In this document: piece by piece, positions 56,643 through 64,000 of the stretch
Position numbering within the stretch: the stretch's first letter is position 1
Layout: each line of letters opens with the position of its first letter
Assembly: GCF_003287875.1 (NCBI RefSeq)
Contig: NZ_QMKK01000035.1
Span: 1-64,000, forward strand
Length of the DNA: 64,000 bases
Origin: Martinezella tropici
GTDB lineage: Bacteria > Pseudomonadota > Alphaproteobacteria > Rhizobiales > Rhizobiaceae
Reading direction: 5' to 3'
Notes under the pieces: model-generated
Database searches by the model: none
What the model was told of the DNA's origin: nothing
What the model saw: the letters and a program-made list of their open reading frames with translations, nothing else
Position numbers and translations under genes: made by a program

Positions 56643-56803
56643 TGCTTGTCTCCATGGGTTCGCTATGGCCTCTACGGATTCCGGCTCCTGTGCAGAGCGT
56701 CGAGGAGGCCAATGAATGGGCTACCGGATCGGCAAGAAACGCCGACCGCTATTCAGATCGCTTGGATGACACGCTCCCATCGAATGACGGGAGCGCATTG
56801 GCT

Positions 56804-57226
56804 TCATGCTCGTTCCGTGAGCGATACCTGTTTCGAAGAGCCGCGCAGGGCGTTGTCCAATGCCCAGCTGCCGGCGCCGGCAAAGGCGATATAGAGGAAG
56901 ATGAAGCAAAACATGATGGCGGCCTCACCCATGTTGAGCGCCGGCCAGAAGCCCTGAGGTGCATGCGCCATCCAATAAGCGGCCGCCATTTCGCCCGATG
57001 CGACAAAGGCAGCGATGCGCGTATAGAGACCGATGGTCATCAGCAGGCCGGTGACGATTTCAATGGCGCCGGCGGCGAGCATGATGGCCGGCAACGGATA
57101 GCTTACGCCGGGAATTGCCGCTGGGAACTGGAAGAACTTCATGGTCGCATGTTCAAGGAACAGCAGCGCGGTGACGATCCGCAAAATCCCGAGAACATGG
57201 GGCGTCCATTTGGTGGTATTCAACAT
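56804..57226 (-). CDS. DoxX-family membrane protein
   Basis: A 140-aa four-helix inner-membrane protein of the DoxX family. Helices are visible at HVLGILRIVTALLFLEHATM, LPAIMLAAGAIEIVTGLLMT, IAAFVASGEMAAAYWM and GEAAIMFCFIFLYIAFAGAG. CAGGAGAAG lies before the ATG. DoxX proteins often accompany dioxygenases, quinone reductases and antioxidant systems; here an extradiol dioxygenase gene lies just upstream in the same direction (109 nt). Confidence 0.88.
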   Translation of the reverse strand: MLNTTKWTPHVLGILRIVTALLFLEHATMKFFQFPAAIPGVSYPLPAIMLAAGAIEIVTGLLMTIGLYTRIAAFVASGEMAAAYWMAHAPQGFWPALNMGEAAIMFCFIFLYIAFAGAGSWALDNALRGSSKQVSLTERA

Positions 57227-57335
57227 AGTGCTTCTCCTGATTGGCCGTTGAGTGCATCAACCGGCGATGGATTTGAGTTTGAGATTTTCCGTCCGGAGGC
57301 CCCGTCAGCGGCGTGAGTACGCTTCGACAGCTCGC

Positions 57336-58184
57336 TCATTTGGCTGATCCGTCGGCTGCCACCAATGCCGGTACATCGCCGAAGCGGAAGCTGGATGCCG
57401 TAAGCCCGCCTGCAAAATCGGTCTGGTGATAGGTGACGGCGCCCGGTTCATCCCTTGCCGCGCCGACAGCCACCATCAACGGAATGAGATGATCCTCGCG
57501 TGGATGTGCCGCGCGGGCAGATGGTGCCTGTTCCCATTCGAGCAGCAGCTTTGCGCGCTCATAGGCGGACGAATGGACCAGGATCTGCTGGAGCCAGGCG
57601 TCAAACTGCCGGGATGGTTCGTAGCCCTCCTTCCCGCGCATTGCGGGAAGATTATGATAACTGAGGCCGCTTCCGATGATCAGAACGCCCTCGTCGCGCA
57701 GCGGGGCCAGCGCGCGCCCGACTTCAAGGTGCAGGGCGGGATCGTAGCCGGCATCGAGCGAAAGCTGAACGACCGGAACATCTTCTTCGGGATAGAGCGG
57801 CTTGAGAATGCTGAAGGTGCCATGGTCGAAGCCTCGGGTCGGATTGAGCCCTGCCTCGATGCCGCGTTCCTGCAGCAATGCCTGCACGCTCCTGGCAAGT
57901 TCCGGCGAGCCGGGCGCGCCGTATTTGATGCTGTAAAGATATTCCGGAAAGCCGTGATAGTCGTAGACCATCCCCGGATGGGCACCTGATGATATGGCGA
58001 AACCATGCTCTTCCCAGTGACCGGAAACGACCAGTACTGCCTGGACCGTATTGCCGAGCTCAAGACGCATGTCGATCAAGGATTGCTCGAGCTTGTCGAA
58101 ATTACTGCGGAAATCACCGGTCATATATGGCCAGGGACCGCCGCCATGGCTGATGAAATAGGTTGGGAGGCGAAACTTATTCAC
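57336..58184 (-). CDS. Extradiol ring-cleavage dioxygenase, class III (LigB/YgiD type)
   Basis: A 282-aa LigB-fold dioxygenase resembling E. coli YgiD and plant DOPA 4,5-dioxygenase. The metal-ligand regions are YFISHGGGPWPYM (first His), VVSGHWEEHGF (second His) and FDHGTFSILKPLYPEEDVPV. GTG 58184 (VNKFRLPTYF) with AAAGGA upstream is the probable start; the frame to 58223 has no family similarity. It is divergent from a LysR regulator and leads a dioxygenase-DoxX-quinone reductase series. A catechol or DOPA-like substrate is inferred. Confidence 0.88.
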   Translation of the reverse strand: MNKFRLPTYFISHGGGPWPYMTGDFRSNFDKLEQSLIDMRLELGNTVQAVLVVSGHWEEHGFAISSGAHPGMVYDYHGFPEYLYSIKYGAPGSPELARSVQALLQERGIEAGLNPTRGFDHGTFSILKPLYPEEDVPVVQLSLDAGYDPALHLEVGRALAPLRDEGVLIIGSGLSYHNLPAMRGKEGYEPSRQFDAWLQQILVHSSAYERAKLLLEWEQAPSARAAHPREDHLIPLMVAVGAARDEPGAVTYHQTDFAGGLTASSFRFGDVPALVAADGSAK

Positions 58185-58342
58185 GGTGTTGCATCCTTTC
58201 GAGGCGACTGCCACCAGCCTCAAAACCAGAGAGGTGATGAGTTACGCAGCGTCGCGCAATGCAAATTGATCTTTCATTATCATTGATCAATGCGACTTAC
58301 ATTGAAGGAACATTTCCTCTATGTTGATGATCTATAGATACG

Positions 58343-59257
58343 TTGATGAGCCTGCGGGTCTTTTGCACGGTGGCTGAGCTGAAGAGCTTTACCGCCGCAG
58401 CCGATCGCCTTGGTCTCTCGCCTGCAATGGCGAGCAAACATGTCATGCATCTGGAAAATCGGCTGGGCACTCGCTTGCTGAACCGAACCAGCCGCCATGT
58501 CAGCATGACGGAGAGCGGTATGCTCTACTTCAACCAGAGCCGACAAATGCTTGACGGCCTTGACGAAGTGGAAGCGGCCGTCAGCAACGTCACCGTCATG
58601 CCGCGCGGAACCTTGAGATTGAGCGCTCCGGTGTGGATAGCAAATGCGCTTGTCGCACGCGCGCTCGCCGAATATCACCAGCGCTATCCGGACGTGCGCT
58701 TCGACATGGATCTCAGCGGCCGGATCGTCAATCTGGTCGACGAAGGCTTCGATCTTGCCCTGCGTGCGACAACACCGGGGCGGCTCGATCCCGGCCTCGT
58801 CGCACGTCCCTTGTTGCAGGTCCCTTTTCACCTCGTGGGATCGCCCGCTTATCTCGCGCGCACCGGGCGTCCGGCCGAGGTGAGCAATCTCAATGGTCAT
58901 TCACTGCTGGCCTGTAGCGGCATGAATGCGAGTGGCAATTTCGCGCTCGATGGGAGGAAAGGCCCTGAAACAGTGAGCTTCCGCACGGTCATGCAAAGCG
59001 AAAACGAAATCATGCTGCATCTGGCAGCATTGGAAGGCATGGGCCTGGTCTTTTTGCCGGTATGGATGACACAGGCCGACGTCGCCGATGGCCACTTGGA
59101 AATGGTTCTGCCTGAGGATGTGACATTCAAAGCCACCCTGCATGCGGTCTATCCCACCAGAAAATACCTTTCCGCCAAAGTTCGCACCTTCATCGATTTC
59201 CTCGCCTCCCGAAAAAGCCTTTGCCCGATGTCGGCCGAGACTCAATTGGCGACATAG
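58343..59257 (+). CDS. LysR-family regulator, CrgA-like (start unclear)
   Basis: About 304 aa with the helix-turn-helix SLRVFCTVAELKSFTAAADR, LGLSPAMASKHVMHLENRLG and the domain RGTLRLSAPVWIANALVARA, VARPLLQVPFHLVGSPAYL. The frame reads ATA-GAT-ACG-TTG-ATG-AGC around 58334-58351; relatives usually begin MDTLxSLRVF, so the ATA stands where a start ATG would be. Usable starts are TTG 58343 or ATG 58346, both without a good ribosome binding site. It is divergent from the dioxygenase gene and likely controls it. Confidence 0.86.
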   Translation: MMSLRVFCTVAELKSFTAAADRLGLSPAMASKHVMHLENRLGTRLLNRTSRHVSMTESGMLYFNQSRQMLDGLDEVEAAVSNVTVMPRGTLRLSAPVWIANALVARALAEYHQRYPDVRFDMDLSGRIVNLVDEGFDLALRATTPGRLDPGLVARPLLQVPFHLVGSPAYLARTGRPAEVSNLNGHSLLACSGMNASGNFALDGRKGPETVSFRTVMQSENEIMLHLAALEGMGLVFLPVWMTQADVADGHLEMVLPEDVTFKATLHAVYPTRKYLSAKVRTFIDFLASRKSLCPMSAETQLAT

Positions 59258-59483
59258 GCCTGCCTGATCTGCAAGTCACGCCAGGGCGGCACAGCAAGAA
59301 AGCGGAACGGACGCGGGCGTTTCCGCTTATCCGCCCATAGCGCTCCCATCCTTGGCGATAGCGGCGAAAAAACTTGCCGCCGGGGCTGGGCGGAAAAACA
59401 ATGCACGCTATCTGATGCATATGAGTGGGGAGAAATATTAGATCGGTGGAGGAGCTGGTCCGGCACCAAGGAAGAGGTTTCTC

Positions 59484-60920
59484 ATGCCCAATTCAGTTTT
59501 GAATGCTCTTGGACAACCGCTTTACTATAGCGGTACGTCGACAGGTTTCTTTTCCGCCACCGGCTCGGGACCGACCCTCTACGGTACCGCTGGCAATGAT
59601 TCCATATGGGGCGACAACACCGTCAACGTAACGCTAATGGGCGGCACAGGCGACGACATCTATTATATCTACTCGAGCAACAATCGGGTCTATGAAGCCC
59701 CCAATGCCGGCATCGATACCATCAACACCTGGATGGATTACACGCTGCCCGCCAATGTCGAAAATCTTACCGTCACGGGTGACAACCGTCACGCCTATGG
59801 CAACGACGCCGACAACATCATCACCGGCGGTAGCGGCAGCCAGACCATCGACGGACGCGGCGGCAACGATGTGCTCATTGGCGGCGGCGGGGCTGATACC
59901 TTCCTCATCACCAAGGGTAACGGCAGCGATCTCATCGCCGACTTCAGCGATGACGACAAGGTTCGGCTCAATCAATACGGCCTGACGTCCTTCGATCAGG
60001 TTGTCAGCCATTCCACGCAGGAAGGCGCCAATGTCCGGCTCGATCTCGGCAATGGCGAAAGTCTGGTCTTCGCCAACAAGACCATCTCCGATCTGCATGA
60101 AGATCAGTTTCAGCTCGGGCTCGACAGAGCATCGCTGACGCAGACTTTTTCGGACGATTTCAATACGCTGTCGCTGCACCAGGGAACGCAGGGCACCTGG
60201 GATGCGAAATATTCCTGGGCGCCGGACAAGGGCAGCAGCCTGAATGACGAGTTGCAATGGTACATCAATCCGTCCTACGCGCCGACGGCATCGGTAAACC
60301 CGTTTTCCGTCTCGGACGGCGTTCTGACAATCACGGCAAAACAAACGCCGGATGCGTTGAAATCGATCGTCGAGAACCATGATTACACATCCGGCCTTCT
60401 GACCACCCACTCCACCTTCTCGCAGACCTATGGCTATTTCGAAATGCGGGCGGAGATGCCGCATAATCAGGGCGTCTGGCCGGCCTTCTGGCTGCTGCCG
60501 GAGGACGGTTCCTGGCCGCCGGAACTCGACGTGGTGGAAATGCGCGGGCAGAACCCCACCACCGTCAATGTGACGGTTCATTCCAATGCCACCGGCGAGC
60601 ACACGAAGACGTCTATTCCAGTGGAAGTCCCAAGCACGAACGGCTTCCACAATTACGGCGTGCTTTGGGACAAGGATCAGATCGTCTGGTATTTCGACGA
60701 CGTCGCCGTTGCCCATGCCGATACGCCAGCCGATATGCACGGCCCGATGTATATGCTGGTCGATCTCGCCGTCGGCGGGGTGGCGGGCACGCCGACAGAT
60801 GGACTCCCGAACGGGTCCGAGATGAAGATCGACTATATCAAGGCCTATTCCCTGGACGATCATGCCGCCCAGCTCACCACCTCGGCCCAATCCGCGCATA
60901 CGACGGATTGGCATATCTGA
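59484..60920 (+). CDS. Secreted GH16 glycanase with RTX repeats (ExsH/PlyA-like)
   Basis: A 478-aa enzyme with no Sec signal peptide. The N-terminal part (about 30-150) has haemolysin-type glycine-rich repeats: LYGTAGNDSIWGD, LMGGTGDD, NIITGGSGSQ, IDGRGGNDVLIGGGGAD. The C-terminal part (about 215-465) is a GH16 jelly roll with the active site E347-L-D349-V-V-E352. Relatives such as ExsH and PlyA cut rhizobial exopolysaccharide outside the cell and leave through PrsD-PrsE, which are encoded convergently next door. ATG 59484 follows AAGAGG. Confidence 0.92.
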   Translation: MPNSVLNALGQPLYYSGTSTGFFSATGSGPTLYGTAGNDSIWGDNTVNVTLMGGTGDDIYYIYSSNNRVYEAPNAGIDTINTWMDYTLPANVENLTVTGDNRHAYGNDADNIITGGSGSQTIDGRGGNDVLIGGGGADTFLITKGNGSDLIADFSDDDKVRLNQYGLTSFDQVVSHSTQEGANVRLDLGNGESLVFANKTISDLHEDQFQLGLDRASLTQTFSDDFNTLSLHQGTQGTWDAKYSWAPDKGSSLNDELQWYINPSYAPTASVNPFSVSDGVLTITAKQTPDALKSIVENHDYTSGLLTTHSTFSQTYGYFEMRAEMPHNQGVWPAFWLLPEDGSWPPELDVVEMRGQNPTTVNVTVHSNATGEHTKTSIPVEVPSTNGFHNYGVLWDKDQIVWYFDDVAVAHADTPADMHGPMYMLVDLAVGGVAGTPTDGLPNGSEMKIDYIKAYSLDDHAAQLTTSAQSAHTTDWHI

Positions 60921-60947
60921 GCGGGCTCGGAACTCGACGGACTCCAG

Positions 60948-60979
60948 AGCGGCCGTCCGACGCAAATCGGGCGGCCGCT
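60948..60979. terminator. Bidirectional hairpin between GH16 and secretion genes
   Basis: AGCGGCCG (60948-60955) pairs with CGGCCGCT (60972-60979), extended inward by T-G, C-G, C-G and G-C pairs around an 8-nt loop. No T-run follows. It separates the convergent glycanase and prsE genes. Confidence 0.5.
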
Positions 60980-61010
60980 GGGAAGAGACTGTAACCCGGT
61001 CGAAACCACC

Positions 61011-62321
61011 CTAATCCTCCCTGAACGCCCGCCGGATCTGGTCGGTCATCGGCTTTGTCAGATAGGCGAGAACGCTTCTCTCGCCCGTCTGCAGAAAGGC
61101 CTCCACAGGCATGCCGGGCAGCGGTGTAAGCTGGCCAAGCCGATCCCATTCCTGCTTTGCCACCTTGACCCGTACGACATAGTAGCTTTGCCCCGAACGC
61201 TGATCCGTCGTCAGGTCCGCCGAGATCGTATCGACATGCCCGTTCAGCTCCGGGGTGATCCGCTGATTGAAGGCGGGAAAGCGCAGGGATACCGCCTGGC
61301 CCACGGTAATCTGGTCGATATCCTGCGGCGCAAGTTTAAGCTCCGCTACCAGCGCATCCTTATCCGGGACTATCTGCAGGATCGCTTCTGCCGGCGAGAT
61401 GACGGCCCCTGCGGCATGGATGCTTAGCTGGTCGACGATGCCAGCCTGAGGTGCCTTGATGTCGATCCGCTTCAAGTCATCTTCAGCCGCAACCAGACGC
61501 TCGGAAAACTGGCCGCTATCGCTCTCGGCCTGACGCAATTGCTCGGACACTTCCGAACTGCGGTCTGCATCGATCTGCAGGATCTGTAGTTCGGTTTCCG
61601 CAATCTTGCCTTTGGTCTGGGCGATGGACGAGACGAGGTTTCCGAGATCGCCGTTCAGCGAAGCGCTTTCCCGCTGCAGGGAGTAAACCTTTGTCGCCGA
61701 GATGATGCCCTGGTTGAGCAGGCCTTCAAGGCTGCCGAGCTCCCTGGCGATGAGCGTGATCTCCCGCCGCTTGCCCTGCTCCTGCGCCACGAGCCCCTCG
61801 ATCTCCTGCTTCAACTGTTGAATACGCTCCTGCAGCTGCGACTTCTGGCCCTCGCGCGAAGCATGGCGATCGAGAAAGAGCCGGCGTTCGCCGGCCATGA
61901 TCGCCGCGACATCTGCGTCAGTAGCGTCCGAGAGAAGTTCGGTGGGAAAGGCGATATCCTGCCTGCCGTCGCGCTCCGCCGCCAGACGCGCCGTGCGGGC
62001 GGAAAGCTCGTTCAGCCGCTTGCGAATGATGGCAAGGTTGGCCTTGGTCTGCGTGTCGTCCAGGCGCACGAGCACCTGGCCGGCCGCGACATGATCGCCG
62101 TTCTTCACCAGGATCGCGCGGGCGATCCCGCCTTTCAGGTGCTTCACCGGCTTCACATAGCTGTCCACGACAAGCGTGCCCGAGGCAATCACCGCTCCGG
62201 AAATCCTGGTCGCCGCCGCAAGGCCGCCCATCACACCAAACAGCAGCGCTACGGCCGCCACCACAAGCAGGGACAGGCGGCGGATCGTCCGTTCGGTCGA
62301 TGGCGAAGCCTTGTCGGTCAT
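61011..62321 (-). CDS. prsE: Type I secretion membrane fusion protein PrsE (HlyD family)
   Basis: A 436-aa periplasmic adaptor that links the ABC exporter to the outer-membrane channel. It has one N-terminal membrane segment (LSLLVVAAVALLFGVMGGLA), a lipoyl domain (VDSYVKPVKHLKGGIARAIL), a long coiled-coil hairpin (about 100-290) and a C-terminal beta-barrel (INQRITPELNGHVDTISADL, YYVVRVKVAKQEW). It overlaps prsD by ATGA. With PrsD it exports RTX-type glycanases and other proteins without Sec signal peptides. Confidence 0.9.
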   Translation of the reverse strand: MTDKASPSTERTIRRLSLLVVAAVALLFGVMGGLAAATRISGAVIASGTLVVDSYVKPVKHLKGGIARAILVKNGDHVAAGQVLVRLDDTQTKANLAIIRKRLNELSARTARLAAERDGRQDIAFPTELLSDATDADVAAIMAGERRLFLDRHASREGQKSQLQERIQQLKQEIEGLVAQEQGKRREITLIARELGSLEGLLNQGIISATKVYSLQRESASLNGDLGNLVSSIAQTKGKIAETELQILQIDADRSSEVSEQLRQAESDSGQFSERLVAAEDDLKRIDIKAPQAGIVDQLSIHAAGAVISPAEAILQIVPDKDALVAELKLAPQDIDQITVGQAVSLRFPAFNQRITPELNGHVDTISADLTTDQRSGQSYYVVRVKVAKQEWDRLGQLTPLPGMPVEAFLQTGERSVLAYLTKPMTDQIRRAFRED

Positions 62322-64000
62322 CCATGCGTCTCCCCGCCGGCAACGGCAAAATGCGTCGTTCCGACCTGCTTGGGCGATGGCCCGAGTATGTCTTTCTTCG
62401 GACCGAACGCCTGAACCTGACCGCCGGCAACGATCATGACGGTATCGGCAGCGGCCAGGGCGCTTGGCCTGTGGGCAATGACGATCGCGATGGCGCCGCG
62501 CTTCCGCACGCCTGCGAGGGCCTCGGTCAGCGCGGCCTCTCCCTCCGCATCCAGATTGGAGTTCGGCTCATCGAGAACCACCAGGAATGGATCGTTGTAA
62601 AGCGCTCTCGCCAGGGCTATGCGCTGCCTCTGCCCGGCTGAAAGGCGCGATCCGCTCTCGCCGATCCTCGTATCGAAGCCATCCGGAAGCTTGACGATCA
62701 TGTCGTAAACCCCCGCAGCCTTCGCCGCAGCGATGATCGGCTTCGTATCCACTTCCTCGGCAAACCGGGAAATGTTTTCGGCGATCGAGCCGTCGAACAG
62801 GTCCACATCCTGCGGCAGATAGCCGATATGCCGACCGAGTTCGTCGCTATTCCATTGCGACAGCGCGGCACGATCGAGCCGCACGGCGCCAAGGGGAACC
62901 GGCCATAGGCCGGCGATCGCCCGCGCAAGGGAGGACTTGCCCGACGCGCTCGGACCGATGACGCCGAGCACCGTGCCCGACGATATCCTGAACGAGATAT
63001 TGCGCAGGATGAGATCGCGGCTGCCGGGAGAGGTAACGCTGATATTCTCGACGCTAAGCTCGCGCGACGGCGGCGGCAAAGCGAAGGCCTGCTGCTCGGG
63101 CGGCACGACGTCGAGAAGCGCGGCAAGCCGCACCCAGCCCTGACGCGCGGCGACAAGGCCTTTCCACTGGCCGATCGCGAGCTCGACGGGCGCCAGCGCC
63201 CGTGTCACCAGGATCGAACTGGCAATGATGATGCCACCCGTCGCCTCCTGCCGAATGACGAGGATCGCCCCGACGGCGAGAACGCCGGACTGAAGCATCA
63301 TGCGCGCCATCTTGGCAGCGATTGTGAGTGCCCCGACGATCGTGCTCGCCGCCAGCTGATGTCGGAGATAGTCGCCGTTCATGGCCGCCCACTTCTCGCT
63401 CAGACGGCCAACAAACCCCATGGCAATAGCAGCCTCCCAGTTCCGCCGCGCAGCCTGGGCGAAGCCGAGGCGTGCTGCCGAAGACCTGGCCGCCTCCAGG
63501 GCCGGTCGACGCGACAGCATTTCGGCAGCCACGGTCATGCCGACGAGCAACAAGGCACCGCAAAGAGCCGTAAAGCCGATCCAGAAGTGGAACAGAAAGC
63601 AAAGGAGCAGATAGAAAGGCACCCAGGGAAGATCGAACAGCGCCGTCGAACCGCTGCCGGAAATGAAGGAGCGGATCTGCTCGAGATCACGCACTGATTG
63701 CAGCCCGTCGTCCGATGTCTGTTTTTTGCTCGGCAGGAATAGAAGCGCGCCGAAGACCTTCCTGTTTAGACGTTCGTCGAGCGACATACCGATGCGTACA
63801 AGCAGCATGGAGCGCAGGAATTCGATTACGCCCTGAAACAGATAGAGGGTCACGACGATGATGACGAGACCGGACAATGTCGGCAGGCTATGGCTCGGAA
63901 TGACCCGATCATAGACCTGCAGCATGAAGAAGGAGCCGGTCAGCGCCAGCACGTTGATGGCGGCGCTCGCCAGGGCGATGCCGATGAAGGCCTTGCGAAG
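62318..64000 (-). CDS. prsD: Type I secretion ABC transporter PrsD (5' end outside window)
   Basis: The visible part is 560 codons; the frame is open to the right edge, so the true start lies beyond base 64000. The membrane domain includes LALTGSFFMLQVYDRVIPSH and VIIVVTLYLFQGVIEFLRSM, and the ATPase domain has Walker A GPSASGKSSLARAIAGLW, signature LSAGQRQRIALARAL and Walker B FLVVLDEPNSNLD. The N-terminus beginning at GTG 63952 is an internal codon, because the upstream residues (LRKAFIGIALASAAIN) continue the first helix. Partner of PrsE; exporter of the neighbouring GH16/RTX enzyme by inference. Confidence 0.93.
   Translation of the reverse strand, partial: LRKAFIGIALASAAINVLALTGSFFMLQVYDRVIPSHSLPTLSGLVIIVVTLYLFQGVIEFLRSMLLVRIGMSLDERLNRKVFGALLFLPSKKQTSDDGLQSVRDLEQIRSFISGSGSTALFDLPWVPFYLLLCFLFHFWIGFTALCGALLLVGMTVAAEMLSRRPALEAARSSAARLGFAQAARRNWEAAIAMGFVGRLSEKWAAMNGDYLRHQLAASTIVGALTIAAKMARMMLQSGVLAVGAILVIRQEATGGIIIASSILVTRALAPVELAIGQWKGLVAARQGWVRLAALLDVVPPEQQAFALPPPSRELSVENISVTSPGSRDLILRNISFRISSGTVLGVIGPSASGKSSLARAIAGLWPVPLGAVRLDRAALSQWNSDELGRHIGYLPQDVDLFDGSIAENISRFAEEVDTKPIIAAAKAAGVYDMIVKLPDGFDTRIGESGSRLSAGQRQRIALARALYNDPFLVVLDEPNSNLDAEGEAALTEALAGVRKRGAIAIVIAHRPSALAAADTVMIVAGGQVQAFGPKKDILGPSPKQVGTTHFAVAGGETHG

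Noticed and set aside
59634..60965. A 443-codon open frame on the minus strand across the glycanase gene
   Set aside because: The plus-strand frame has RTX repeats and a GH16 active site; the antisense product is low-complexity and has no family signature.

Overview
This window reads as chromosome of a Rhizobiaceae alphaproteobacterium, most likely Rhizobium sensu lato. The reasons are a rhizobial-type porin at the left edge, a thi-box plus thiCOSGE operon, a monofunctional PutR next to a PutA without a DNA-binding domain, NadQ next to nadABC, a PrsDE-type type I secretion system beside a GH16/RTX glycanase, and high-GC dense coding. I see no rRNA, tRNA, insertion sequence, prophage or CRISPR array. 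The species cannot be fixed by eye.

Layout. 0-6 kb: porin start, a gene-free stretch with a possible decayed permease fragment, a TPP riboswitch with a Shine-Dalgarno-masking hairpin, and thiCOSGE. 6-11 kb: a small secreted protein, a DUF1989 gene with a divergent LysR regulator, a VapBC module, and a LysR regulator divergent from a tautomerase. 10.6-15 kb: divergent putR/putA. 15-22.4 kb: a LacI-type regulator with two identical palindromic operators, a sugar ABC importer and a cytoplasmic GH127 beta-L-arabinofuranosidase. 22.5-24.8 kb: an FdhF/YdeP molybdopterin oxidoreductase.

24.9-38.8 kb is the most interesting region. It is a long minus-strand run of cell-wall salvage genes: lytic transglycosylase, AnmK, a beta-lactamase-fold serine hydrolase, a complete peptide-type ABC importer, MurQ, a BadF-type sugar kinase and a MurA paralogue. 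A divergent RpiR/MurR-type regulator lies at its head. Two promoters, in front of murA and in front of murQ, carry the same three-half-site motif, and a toxin-antitoxin module is wedged between the kinase and murQ. I read it as a self-contained anhydromuropeptide salvage island.

38.7-45.7 kb: an SDR-fold gene that lacks the catalytic triad and has a leader able to mask its ribosome binding site, a third VapBC module, nadABC with NadQ and twin operators, and a GntR regulator. 45.9-48.4 kb: an L-arabinonate dehydratase-like enzyme and an RraA-fold protein. 48.4-59.3 kb: DUF922, RecX, two aldo/keto reductases, LysR regulators, a 1-Cys peroxiredoxin, a small hydrolase, an FMN reductase, and a quinone reductase/DoxX/extradiol dioxygenase group. 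59.5-64 kb: the GH16/RTX glycanase convergent with prsE and prsD, the latter cut by the right edge.

Genes work together in modules: thiamine synthesis, proline catabolism, arabinoside uptake and cleavage (possibly linked to sugar-acid breakdown at 46 kb), wall recycling, de novo NAD synthesis, redox/electrophile handling, and secretion of a polysaccharide-cleaving enzyme.
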